Assembly (NCBI GenBank): GCA_018813285.1
Contig: JAHJBY010000006.1
Span: 1-45,833 of the forward strand
Reading direction: 5' to 3'
Source of the DNA: Candidatus Omnitrophota bacterium
GTDB taxonomy: Bacteria; Omnitrophota; Gorgyraeia; Tantalellales; Tantalellaceae
DNA: 45,833 bases
Position 1 is the stretch's first letter. Each line of letters starts with the position of its first letter. The notes under the pieces are model-generated. The model made no database searches and was not told the DNA's origin. It worked only from the letters and a program-made list of their open reading frames with translations. Below, piece after piece: positions 9,501 through 17,665 of the stretch. The position numbers and the translations under genes were made by a program.

Positions 9501-10136
9501 GGAGAGGTGAGCATAGGGGCGGCCCAAGAACATAAGCAGCTTGAAGAGAGGTTCAGTTTTCTTACAAAACAGAGGGATGACCTGCAGAAAGGCAGGGAGG
9601 ACATCTTGCATGCGATCACGCGGATCAATCGCACAACACGCAAGATGTTCATGGAAACGTTTGAAGCGATACAGAGAGAATTCAGTGATTATTTTAAGAT
9701 GTTGTTCAATGGTGGAAAAGCCGAATTGATCCTCGCGGATGAACGTAATCCTCTGGAATGCGGCATTGACATCATTGTCAGGCCTCCCGGAAAAAAGCTA
9801 CAGAACATTATGCTTCTTTCCGGAGGCGAAAAAGCCATGACGGCCATTGCGCTTATTTTTGCGATCTTCAAAGTGAACCCGAGTCCATTCTGTATACTGG
9901 ACGAGATAGACGCTCCATTGGATGAATCGAACATTGTGAGGTTCTCCAACATTTTGAAAGAGTTCCTCAAACTATCGCAGTTCATCATTGTTACCCACAA
10001 CCGTATGACCATACAATTAGCGGATGTTCTTTATGGTATTACCATGGAGGAGAAAGGGGTGTCGAAGATGGTATCGGTGAGATTCTCTGAAGAGGTTGAT
10101 ATTCCCGAAGATGAAGAGATCCCGGTTGCTGTGTGA
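6546..10136 (+). CDS. smc: Chromosome segregation protein SMC (start corrected to ATG 6546)
   Basis: MYLKKLEIVGFKSF, GPNGCGKSNIVDAI Walker A, hinge GIRGILPEIISV, LLSGGEKAMTAIALIFA signature, FCILDEIDAPLDESN Walker B. Confidence 0.96.
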   Translation: MYLKKLEIVGFKSFLSKTICKFESGVTAIVGPNGCGKSNIVDAIKWVFGEQSPKSMRSSVMQDVIFNGTEKKEPVNMAEVSITLSNEDRSLPMDYDEVKITRRLFRSGESEYLLNKTPVRLMDVRSLLMGTGLGTSSYSVIEQGKMDLVLSSKPEERRYVFEEASGITRFKAKKREALLKLERTGENLVRINDIIREVERQIKAIERQARKADRYKSAFEELKTLDVKLAYKRFRELGTDNTSVDIRADDLKKQADILKRELEEFNDSLADERRRFNVLMEDLQAAHGEVVRLASDIDKNTHMASVNRERVSELQKYVERLDWEVEKITERKETVAKRLATLEAQCGNVGAGRRKEEEELSQAEGIVENIASSLQHHKHELKINTEKTVDLVSEETQLSNALIKLNADTQNVVTREKRLRLEKMNVEREKENICGQLRAVEEKTDTVKGELESRQAEFDALTGEIGAKQGRLTVSKDDKVAKENCLHEIRPRIEFLEKLISEREGMKDSVKEVMKLVESCDPRFNGIRGILPEIISVRGGYEESLESVMGDFSQAVVVDTREAADNIIKLLSERSLASVSFIILEELAFSDGAPAVPRGTFDNAASALITEEPYRLALEKILNGIFLATSPEEARGFIKNNPGFHGRIICEKGELIQCGRYRSKNYSSTETVSLFGRREKLQEMQEKERYIKDELSAIEDIIAGLKKWIDDAIIRKTGMEVCLREKQVEFADVSSRMMVIREKSGSLSEELVILTGELEEEAESLRQLDSEKKEAHRRLAEVENENSMIEHSIEVAKSTIQEENGKREELFHRISDIKVRLSATRKEEEHLVENFEREKATYARIDEDVEEKRQGIIESGSRIKTLEDEVRALEAANSESAEMKERKIAEGAEKKGQKDHLAGIISVKEKNTRDKEEMLENVRNNARDFDIKGKELEYKKDALKQKISDSYKVDIASADIEIEETFDPRQAEAKVEELKIRIERMGEVSIGAAQEHKQLEERFSFLTKQRDDLQKGREDILHAITRINRTTRKMFMETFEAIQREFSDYFKMLFNGGKAELILADERNPLECGIDIIVRPPGKKLQNIMLLSGGEKAMTAIALIFAIFKVNPSPFCILDEIDAPLDESNIVRFSNILKEFLKLSQFIIVTHNRMTIQLADVLYGITMEEKGVSKMVSVRFSEEVDIPEDEEIPVAV

Positions 10137-10160
10137 AAAATACAGTACCGTTTATCAAAT

Positions 10161-10245
10161 CAATCCCACACCTGTACCTGATGGCAATCCCACACCTGTA
10201 CCTGATCGCAATCCTACACCTGTACCTGATCGCAATCCCACACCG
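10161..10245 (+). repeat. 24-bp tandem repeat, about 3.5 copies
   Basis: CAATCCCACACCTGTACCTGATSG at 10161, 10185 and 10209, with a partial at 10233. Confidence 0.9.
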
Positions 10246-10342
10246 GGGGGAAAGTTAAAGATAGACCCGTCCCCGGAATCAATCTCCGACCTGTCCCCAT
10301 ACGACAAAGCCAAAAAGATTTTCACACTAAAATCTAGGATCC

Positions 10343-10371
10343 TTGCCTCTTGCCGCGTGATACCGTATAAT
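10343..10371 (+). promoter_or_regulatory. Candidate promoter of cinA, potentially giving a leaderless mRNA
   Basis: TTGCCT (10343-10348), 17-bp spacer, TATAAT (10366-10371), 6 nt, ATG 10378. Confidence 0.55.
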
Positions 10372-10377
10372 ATTCGC

Positions 10378-10863
10378 ATGAAAGCTAAACCGATCGAATT
10401 TGAGATCGCGGTGCGATTCCAAAAGCAAAAAAGGACTTTCGCGCTCGCGGAATCATGCACCGGCGGATTGATTTCACACCGCATAACCAATGTTCCCGGG
10501 AGTTCGGAATATTACCGCGGTGGGGTGGTCGCTTACTCTAACGAGATCAAGATATCTGTCCTTGGAGTACCTGAAGAGCTTATCAAAAAAAATGGCGCCG
10601 TAAGCCGGCAAGTGGCCAGGGCCATGGCGGAAGGCGCGCGGTGTTTGACAGGCGCCGATATTACCGCGGCGGTGACCGGGATCGCCGGTCCCGGCGGCGG
10701 AAACGCAGCAAAACCGGTGGGGTTGGCATATATTGCTGTTTTGACGGAAAGATCCTGCAAAACAAGCAAAGTGTTTGCTGATGGGAGCCGTGTGGAAATA
10801 AAAACAGCATTTGCCGAAGCTGTTCTGCGCGAAGTAAAAAAATCATTGGTTCTTAAATTATGA
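10378..10863 (+). CDS. CinA C-terminal-domain protein (nicotinamide-nucleotide amidase type)
   Basis: TFALAESCTGGLISHRITNVPGSSEYYRGGVVAYSNEIK...GIAGPGGG; N-terminal part of the supplied ORF is repeat read-through. Confidence 0.9.
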   Translation: MKAKPIEFEIAVRFQKQKRTFALAESCTGGLISHRITNVPGSSEYYRGGVVAYSNEIKISVLGVPEELIKKNGAVSRQVARAMAEGARCLTGADITAAVTGIAGPGGGNAAKPVGLAYIAVLTERSCKTSKVFADGSRVEIKTAFAEAVLREVKKSLVLKL

Positions 10864-11423
10864 ACATCCGTACTTTCATAGCGCTGGAACTTTCCGATGA
10901 AGCTAAAAAAGAGATGTCGCGCGTAGAAGAGATACTGAAGAAGACGGACGCGGATGTAAAATGGGTCATACCCGAGGCGATCCATATCACTCTAAAATTT
11001 CTTGGCAATATCCGAAAAGAAAATGTTTTGTCTGTGAATGAAAATTTGAAATCTGTCGCGTTCAAAACCTCTCCGTTTGATATTACGTTGGGTGATATAG
11101 GGGTTTTTCCGGGATGGGACAGGCCGAGGGTTTTGTGGATAGGGATCGATGAAGGGTGTCGCCCGCTCGAAAAATTGGCCGGATCAGTTCGAGCAGCCAT
11201 GTCCGGAGAGGGGGAAAGCGAAGAGGAACTTTCAATAAGCCCTCATATTACGATAGGCAGAGTAAAATCAGGCAGAAACAAGGCTGGCTTACAGGATGAA
11301 TCCACCTCTATTAAAGTTGTACCGGCTTTGGTACATATCTCTCGCTTAGTATTTTTTGAGTCTCTTTTAACAAAAGAAGGCGCTGTTCATACCGTTTTAT
11401 CCGCTTGGGATCTCACCGGTTGA
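10860..11423 (+). CDS. thpR: RNA 2',3'-cyclic phosphodiesterase (2H phosphoesterase)
   Basis: RTFIALELSDEAKKEM; HITLKFLG and HITIGRVK HxT/S motifs; ATGA overlap with cinA. Confidence 0.9.
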   Translation: MNIRTFIALELSDEAKKEMSRVEEILKKTDADVKWVIPEAIHITLKFLGNIRKENVLSVNENLKSVAFKTSPFDITLGDIGVFPGWDRPRVLWIGIDEGCRPLEKLAGSVRAAMSGEGESEEELSISPHITIGRVKSGRNKAGLQDESTSIKVVPALVHISRLVFFESLLTKEGAVHTVLSAWDLTG

Positions 11424-11476
11424 TCTCCCGCTGTATCTATTTGAAAGAAAAGGCCTTCCGTATGTGTCTCATATGG

Positions 11477-11497
11477 TGAATGGTGAATCGTGCATCG
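11477..11497 (+). repeat. Degenerate heptad array (TGAATSG)
   Basis: TGAATGG TGAATCG TGCATCG, directly abutting the palindrome at 11498. Confidence 0.55.
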
Positions 11498-11522
11498 TAG
11501 GGGCGAAAAATATTTCGCCCTA
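11498..11522. repeat. Dispersed palindromic repeat GTAGGGGCGAAAAATATTTCGCCCTA
   Basis: Inverted repeat GGGCGAAA-AATA-TTTCGCCC; same core as at 17633-17654 and, in reverse orientation, 6156-6174. Confidence 0.75.
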
Positions 11523-11551
11523 AAAAATGAATAGTGAATGGGTTCAAGAAA

Positions 11552-11593
11552 AAACTGAAAACTGACAACTGAAAACTGAAAATTGAAAACTTA
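11552..11593 (+). repeat. Heptad array (AAACTGA)
   Basis: AAACTGA AAACTGA CAACTGA AAACTGA AAATTGA AAACTTA. Confidence 0.85.
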
Positions 11594-11610
11594 GATTCAC
11601 GAATTAAGGC

Positions 11611-11640
11611 TTTACAAGAAATCCCTTAAGTCTGTATAAT
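11611..11640 (+). promoter_or_regulatory. Candidate recA promoter
   Basis: TTTACA (11611-11616), 18-bp spacer, TATAAT (11635-11640). Confidence 0.5.
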
Positions 11641-11700
11641 ATAGCGCTAACGGATGATACAATAAGAACATTGTAAGCTAACCAATTTTAAGGAGGAACA

Positions 11701-12741
11701 ATGGCTAAAAAGACGACGTGTAAAGATGTAGGTGAAGCTTCCGCAAGCGGGTCCGATGCTAAAAGAAAAGCGCTGGAGCTTGCTTTGAGTAAGATAGAAA
11801 AGGATTTCGGTGAAGGAGCCATAATGAAAATGGGGGAAAATTATCGAGCCGATATAGGAGTGATCCCCACAGGATCGCTTGGCCTTGATGAGGCTCTTGG
11901 TATTTTTGGTGTTCCGCGCGGCAGGATAGTTGAGATCTATGGGCCGGAGGCAAGCGGTAAGACCACACTCACCCTTAATATTCTGGCGAGTGCTCAAAAG
12001 TTGGGCGGCAATGTCGCGTTCATCGACGCGGAGCACGCGTTTGATCCATCTTATGCCAAGAAGGTAGGTGTAGACTTGGACAACCTGTTGATATCACAAC
12101 CGGATAACGGTGAACAGGCTCTTGAGATCGCGGAAACCCTGGTTCGCAGCAACGCCATAGACGTTATCGTCATAGATTCCGTGGCTGCTTTAACGCCGCG
12201 CAAGGAGATAGAGGGCGATATGGGCGATTCGCATATGGGATTACAGGCACGTCTGATGAGTCAGGCATTGAGAAAGCTGACGGCCATAATCAGCAAAACC
12301 CGGACTTGCGTGATATTCATCAATCAGATCAGGATGAAAATAGGCGTAATGTTCGGCAACCCGGAAACCACTACGGGCGGCCGGGCGTTAAAGTTCTATA
12401 CGTCGGTTCGGATAGACTTAAGGCGCATAGCGTCACTTAAAAAAGGGGATGTGGTAGTAGGTACCCGTGTCAGGGCAAAAGTGGTGAAGAACAAACTCGC
12501 GGCGCCGTTCAAACAAGCCGAGTTCGATATTTTATTTGATGAAGGGATATCGCGTGCCTCCGGCCTTATTGACATAGCGGAGACCATGGGGATACTGACA
12601 AAGACAGGGACATGGTTTTCCTTTGGGGATGAAAAAATAGGGCAGGGAAAAGAGAACGCGAGGTTGCATCTAAAAGAGAACACTAAATTGCTTAACAAAA
12701 TTGAGACCGAAGTCCGGCGTGGCATCGGCATTGAGGGTTAG
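11701..12741 (+). CDS. recA: Recombinase RecA
   Basis: [12 protein letters not shown] Walker [64 protein letters not shown]. Confidence 0.98.
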   Translation: MAKKTTCKDVGEASASGSDAKRKALELALSKIEKDFGEGAIMKMGENYRADIGVIPTGSLGLDEALGIFGVPRGRIVEIYGPEASGKTTLTLNILASAQKLGGNVAFIDAEHAFDPSYAKKVGVDLDNLLISQPDNGEQALEIAETLVRSNAIDVIVIDSVAALTPRKEIEGDMGDSHMGLQARLMSQALRKLTAIISKTRTCVIFINQIRMKIGVMFGNPETTTGGRALKFYTSVRIDLRRIASLKKGDVVVGTRVRAKVVKNKLAAPFKQAEFDILFDEGISRASGLIDIAETMGILTKTGTWFSFGDEKIGQGKENARLHLKENTKLLNKIETEVRRGIGIEG

Positions 12742-12766
12742 TCGCGTTTTTAAACGGAATAAAATA

Positions 12767-15517
12767 ATGATGTCAGCAGAGATAAGAGATCGGTTCCTGA
12801 AATTTTTTGAAGGCAAAGGGCATACCCTCGTCGCGAGCGATATGCTTGTGCCCAGGAACGATCCGACAATTCTTTTTTCCGGCGCCGGAATGAACCAGTT
12901 CAAAGACCAATTCATGGGTAAGAACATAACGTTCAAGCGTGCCGCGTCATGCCAGAAGTGTTTGAGGACGGGTGACCTTGAGAATGCAGGCAAAACACCG
13001 AGACATCATACTTTCTTTGAGATGCTCGGAAATTTTTCTTTTGGTGATTATTTTAAAAAAGAGGCCATACTCTGGGGTTGGGAGTTCATGACTGTAGATA
13101 TGGGGATCTCCTCAGAACGTTTATGGGTATCCGTGTATGAAAAAGATGAGGAATCATACGAAATATGGCGTGATGTCGTAAAAGTGCCGAAGAATCGGAT
13201 AGTCAGGCTTGGGCCAAAAGATAATTTCTGGCCGGCCGATGCCCCGGCAAAAGGGCCTAATGGGCCATGCGGCCCGTGTTCGGAAATATTCTTTGATCTC
13301 GGTCAGGCGCCCGGCGGTGTATGCGACAACCCGAATTGTGATCCGGCATGCGATTGCGGCAGGTTTTTAGAAGTTTGGAACCTTGTTTTTACCGAATTTG
13401 AAAGAAAATCGGACGGCAGCCTGGTACCCTTACCGAACAAGAACATAGACACGGGCATGGGGATGGAACGCATTGCTCAGGTGACGCAGGGAGTATCCAC
13501 GAACTTTGAGACGGATCTGTTTAAACCTCTTACGGCTTGTATAAAAAGAGAAATAGGTGATGCCTCCGGTGATATCCCTTTGAAGGATATATATCTGGTT
13601 GCCGATCATCTCAGGGCCGTGGTTTTTGCCATAGCGGACGGGGTCTGGCCGTCTAATGAGAAGCAGGGGTATGTGATCAGAAAGCTCATAAGGCGTGCGT
13701 ATCTGAAGAACGCCCGGAATAAGCCGTTTCTCTACAAAGTGGTGCCTGTGGTGACGGACCTTATGCGGGAAGCATATCCCGGCCTTGGAGAGAAAAGGGA
13801 GCACATAAGCGCGATCGTCAAGGCGGAAGAAGAAAAATTTAACGATACTTTAAATTCAGCCATGCCGGTTCTGGATGATATGCTTTCTGCCGGGGCGCGG
13901 GAGATGAAGGGTGAAGACATTTTTAAACTGGTGGATACTTACGGCCTTCCCCTGGACGCGATCGAAGAGAAGACAGCTCCGATGGGGGTTAAATTGGATC
14001 ACGCCGGTTTCCGCGTCCTGATGGATGGCAGAAAGGAACAATCTCGCAGGGGTAGCAATATCGATAAGACATGCATTTTTAAGCCGGACTTATTCAAGGA
14101 TGTTCCGGTCCCTGAGACATCGAGCGACCTTCCGCTTATGGCCGAGATCTTATTCATTTTAAAAGATGGTAAACCGGCAGACGAGGTGAGTAGAGGCGAA
14201 ATAGCTGAAGTGGTACTCTCGCCGCAAAGCGGCGAATTTTATGTTGCCCAGGGCGGCCAGGTAGGGGATTCCGGTACCATCACGAAAAAAGGCGCCTTAA
14301 TGAATGTTGTGGATACCTGTCAAGCCGGCGGGCGTAAAGTATTGGAGGTTAGTGTAGAAGGTGGGTGTTTTAGGAAGAAAGACAAAGTGATTCTTTCTCC
14401 GGACGCAGGACGAAAGAAGAGAACGGCCATGAACCATACCGCGACACATCTTCTTCAGGCGGCGCTCAGGCAAGTTCTTGGCGGGGAGGTCAAGCAGTCG
14501 GGATCGCTGGTGGATGGACACCATCTCAGGTTTGATTTTACACATACGCGAAAAGTGACGGATCGGGAGCTCGGAAGAATTGAGGACATTGTTAACGGTT
14601 GGATCTCAGAAAATATTTCTGTTTGTAAAGAGACCATGTCGCTCTCTGCGGCCAAAGAAAAAGGAGCGTTATCGTTTTTTGGAGAAAAATACGGTGAAAC
14701 AGTCAAAATGGTGTCAGTCGGCAATGTGTCGCGAGAACTTTGCGGCGGGATACACGTGGATAATACTTCGGAAATAAGCATATTTAAGATCATGTCCGAA
14801 AGTTCTATCGCAAGCGGGATAAGACGTATCGAGGCCCTGACGGGTTCCGATGCCGTGAACTGGCTAAGGACGCGTATGGAAAAGTTTCTGAAGGAATTCG
14901 AGGACTTTTTCGTCGATCCCGCGGACAGGGATGATGTGGGGGAAAAAGTCGAAGGCATCCCGGAAGCGCTTAAGGCAACCAGAAGTTTTCTTGGGCGGCG
15001 AGCGGCAGATGTTGATATCGGTATTGTGCATGATTACGGGACTATCATCATGCCCGTTTTCGCAAAAACTGAAGAATATGTCACCAAGGCCATGAAACGG
15101 CGCCAGAAAACAGCGGCGGACGATATTTTTAACGAAGTTAAGACCAGGATCAATGGGCTATTGGATAGCGCCGAGATGATCGGGGCGGTGAAATATGTGT
15201 CTGACGTTCTTCCGAACGTGGATATGTCCGTGCTTAGAAAGGTTATGATCCATGCCGGAAAGAAAATAGGGTCCGGCGTGATAGTAATGGGAAGCAGCAT
15301 GGACGGAAAAGTGTCCTTGTTCTGTTCCGTAACCTCCGATCTTGCGGAGAAAGGGCTCAGCGCGAGGAATATTGTGAACGGTGTTGTCGATAATATCGAA
15401 GGCGGCGGTGGAGGTAACGAGACCTTTGCCCAAGCCGGCGGGAAAAACCCGGACGGATTAAAACACGCGCTGTCCGAGGCCAAACGCATGGTGAAAGAAG
15501 CGGGGGACATCATATGA
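12767..15517 (+). CDS. alaS: Alanyl-tRNA synthetase (start corrected to ATG 12767)
   Basis: IRDRFLKFFEGKGHT, NDPTILFSGAGMNQFK, HTATHLLQAALR editing motif, CGGIHV, DHA1 C-terminal region with GGGG motif. Confidence 0.97.
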   Translation: MMSAEIRDRFLKFFEGKGHTLVASDMLVPRNDPTILFSGAGMNQFKDQFMGKNITFKRAASCQKCLRTGDLENAGKTPRHHTFFEMLGNFSFGDYFKKEAILWGWEFMTVDMGISSERLWVSVYEKDEESYEIWRDVVKVPKNRIVRLGPKDNFWPADAPAKGPNGPCGPCSEIFFDLGQAPGGVCDNPNCDPACDCGRFLEVWNLVFTEFERKSDGSLVPLPNKNIDTGMGMERIAQVTQGVSTNFETDLFKPLTACIKREIGDASGDIPLKDIYLVADHLRAVVFAIADGVWPSNEKQGYVIRKLIRRAYLKNARNKPFLYKVVPVVTDLMREAYPGLGEKREHISAIVKAEEEKFNDTLNSAMPVLDDMLSAGAREMKGEDIFKLVDTYGLPLDAIEEKTAPMGVKLDHAGFRVLMDGRKEQSRRGSNIDKTCIFKPDLFKDVPVPETSSDLPLMAEILFILKDGKPADEVSRGEIAEVVLSPQSGEFYVAQGGQVGDSGTITKKGALMNVVDTCQAGGRKVLEVSVEGGCFRKKDKVILSPDAGRKKRTAMNHTATHLLQAALRQVLGGEVKQSGSLVDGHHLRFDFTHTRKVTDRELGRIEDIVNGWISENISVCKETMSLSAAKEKGALSFFGEKYGETVKMVSVGNVSRELCGGIHVDNTSEISIFKIMSESSIASGIRRIEALTGSDAVNWLRTRMEKFLKEFEDFFVDPADRDDVGEKVEGIPEALKATRSFLGRRAADVDIGIVHDYGTIIMPVFAKTEEYVTKAMKRRQKTAADDIFNEVKTRINGLLDSAEMIGAVKYVSDVLPNVDMSVLRKVMIHAGKKIGSGVIVMGSSMDGKVSLFCSVTSDLAEKGLSARNIVNGVVDNIEGGGGGNETFAQAGGKNPDGLKHALSEAKRMVKEAGDII

Positions 15518-16740
15518 AGAGGATTACGGTAGGCAGCGAGAAATTTAAAAATCTTGTTAACAGGCACGAGCAGGGTAGAAAACGGCTGCAGAAAAAAGTC
15601 GCGGGTATAATCGAGAACGTCAAGGCGGATGGTGATGACGCGCTGATATGGTACACTAAAAAGTTCGACAGAGTTGACCTTACTCGCAAAGACCTGCGTG
15701 TTACCGAGGCGGAGATTAGCGGCGCGTATCAGGATATAAAACCCGAGCTTGTGATAACGCTCAAAAAGATCATTCGGAACATAAACAAGTTCTACAAGAA
15801 TCAGACCCCGCGTTCCTGGACCATTAAGCATGAATCGGGGATAGAACTGGGCGAAAAGTTTGGGCCGATCGAGCAGGTGGGGATATACGTGCCAAGCGGC
15901 ACGGCGCCTTTGGTCTCAAGTGTTTATATGACCGTTTTGCCGGCTAAAATAGCCGGTGTTAAAAGGATAGTTTTACTTTCGCCGCCGAACAAATACAGGA
16001 CTATAGATCCACATATACTTGTTATGGCGAACCTATTGAAGGTCGATGAAATATATAAGATCGGAGGAGCGCAGGCCATAGCGGCTCTGGCTTTCGGAAC
16101 ACGTACTATTCCGAAAGTCGATAAGATCGTAGGGCCCGGTAACGAATATGTGACCGAGGCGAAACGGCAGGTATTCGGGTATTGTGATATCGACATGATG
16201 GCCGGTCCGAGTGAGGTGTTGATCATTGCTAATCATTCCGCCAATGTTGAATATATCAAGAAGGATCTATTGGCCCAGAACGAGCATCACAAGGGCCTTG
16301 CGGTTTTGGTGACACCTTCCAGGAAGATTTTTAACGCTTTTCATAGTGATGATTCGATAAAGGGTTGTCTTATAAAAGTGAAAAATCTTGAAGAAGCCGT
16401 GAATGTTTCAAACATGATAGCGCCGGAGCACCTGCAGTTGATGGTCAGGTCTCCGAGGAGATTGATAAAGAACATTGTTAACGCGGGCGCGATATTCTTA
16501 GGTGAATACTCTCCTGTTGCGTTGGGAGATTATGTCGCCGGGCCCAGCCATGTGCTTCCCACCGGAGGAACGGCACGGTATTTTTCCGGGCTCAATCTGC
16601 GAAGTTTTGTTAAGAGCTCGCATGTGATCTCATATTCCCGCAAGGCGCTGCTCGATTCAGCCGGTTGGGTGCGGGAACTTGCGGAATTGGAGAAACTGGA
16701 TAAACACTGGGAATCAATTAAAGCGCGATGTGAAGGATAG
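15514..16740 (+). CDS. hisD: Histidinol dehydrogenase
   Basis: GIYVPSGTAPLVSSVYMTVLPAKIAGVKRIV, GPGNEYVTEAKRQVFG, AGPSEVLIIA; ATGA overlap with alaS. Confidence 0.97.
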   Translation: MKRITVGSEKFKNLVNRHEQGRKRLQKKVAGIIENVKADGDDALIWYTKKFDRVDLTRKDLRVTEAEISGAYQDIKPELVITLKKIIRNINKFYKNQTPRSWTIKHESGIELGEKFGPIEQVGIYVPSGTAPLVSSVYMTVLPAKIAGVKRIVLLSPPNKYRTIDPHILVMANLLKVDEIYKIGGAQAIAALAFGTRTIPKVDKIVGPGNEYVTEAKRQVFGYCDIDMMAGPSEVLIIANHSANVEYIKKDLLAQNEHHKGLAVLVTPSRKIFNAFHSDDSIKGCLIKVKNLEEAVNVSNMIAPEHLQLMVRSPRRLIKNIVNAGAIFLGEYSPVALGDYVAGPSHVLPTGGTARYFSGLNLRSFVKSSHVISYSRKALLDSAGWVRELAELEKLDKHWESIKARCEG

Positions 16741-16746
16741 GAGAAA

Positions 16747-17409
16747 ATGATGGGATTGTTTAGAAAAATATTTGGTAAGACAAAAAGTGCCACCGCGAAA
16801 AGGAAGACCAGTTACACGAGAAAATCGAAGGAAACCGAAATAAGCATTCCGTTACTTAATATTGACGGAACGGGAGAGACCGATATTGTCACTTCAATAG
16901 GCTTTCTCGATCACATGCTGACCCTTTTTGCGTATCACGGGTATTTCGATCTCAAGTTAAAAGCAACCGGGGATACACATGTGGATAATCACCACCTTAA
17001 CGAGGATGTGGGTATTGCCATGGGCGAAGCCTTCAAGCAGGCGCTTGGTGACGAAAAAGGTGTTGTGAGGATGGCATCGGTGGAGATCCCGATGGATAAC
17101 GCGGGCGCGAAGGTTACAATAGATCTTTCTAACCGGTTTGCGTTCAGGTTTGTGGATAAAAGAGACGGGTCTTCGGAAGACATAAGGGACGAAGAAGGCT
17201 ACTCGATACATTACGCGAAAGATTTTCTTGAGAGTTTTGCGAAAAAACTCTGCATGAACCTTCACGTTGAAGTGCTGGGCACTCGTGACGCCGATATGCA
17301 TCATTACCTTGAAGCGGTTTTTAAAACGCTGGGTATCGCATTGGATAAGGCGACCAGGATCGATCCAAGAAGGGCGGGAGAAGTGCCGTCCAGTAAGGGG
17401 ATATTGTAA
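16747..17409 (+). CDS. hisB: Imidazoleglycerol-phosphate dehydratase with an extra N-terminal basic segment
   Basis: GFLDHML, DNHHLNEDVGI, MHHYLEAVFK IGPD motifs; N-terminus MMGLFRKIFGKTKSATAKRK. Confidence 0.95.
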   Translation: MMGLFRKIFGKTKSATAKRKTSYTRKSKETEISIPLLNIDGTGETDIVTSIGFLDHMLTLFAYHGYFDLKLKATGDTHVDNHHLNEDVGIAMGEAFKQALGDEKGVVRMASVEIPMDNAGAKVTIDLSNRFAFRFVDKRDGSSEDIRDEEGYSIHYAKDFLESFAKKLCMNLHVEVLGTRDADMHHYLEAVFKTLGIALDKATRIDPRRAGEVPSSKGIL

Positions 17410-17464
17410 TAGCGAATTGTGAATACGAGGGGCGGGGTTCCCCCGCCATGAAACGTCGGGTCAT

Positions 17465-17560
17465 CCCTCGGCTTCGCTCCCCTCGGCTTCGCTCCCCTCG
17501 GCTTCGCTCCCCTCGGCTTCGCTCGGGACAGGCGGGACAGGCGGGACAGGCGGGACAAGG
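17465..17560 (+). repeat. Paired tandem arrays: 15-bp x4 then 9-bp x4
   Basis: CCCTCGGCTTCGCTC period 15 (17465-17524); GGGACAGGC period 9 (17525-17560). Confidence 0.95.
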
Positions 17561-17601
17561 GTCAAAATAGTTGTTAGTTTTCGGAGCTTAATAGGTACTC
17601 T

Positions 17602-17629
17602 AAAAACCAGAAACTAAAAACTAAAAATG
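17602..17629 (+). repeat. Degenerate heptad array (AAAAACT)
   Basis: AAAAACC AGAAACT AAAAACT AAAAATG. Confidence 0.6.
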
Positions 17630-17632
17630 GTA

Positions 17633-17654
17633 GGGGCGAAAAATATTTCGCCCC
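17633..17654. repeat. Dispersed palindrome GGGGCGAAAAATATTTCGCCCC, 11 nt before hisH start
   Basis: Inverted repeat GGGGCGAAA/TTTCGCCCC; same core as 11498-11522. Confidence 0.8.
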
Positions 17655-17665
17655 AAAAATAAATT

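Noticed and set aside
10096-10377. N-terminal 94 aa of the supplied CinA ORF (NPTPVPDRNPTPVPDR...)
   Set aside because: Encoded by intergenic 24-bp repeats and overlapping the smc 3' end out of frame; the conserved CinA domain starts near ATG 10378.
17304-17558. Minus-strand 84-aa ORF (MSRLSRLSRLSRAKPRGAKPRG...)
   Set aside because: Translation of the 9-bp and 15-bp tandem arrays plus antisense hisB; repeat artefact, not a protein.
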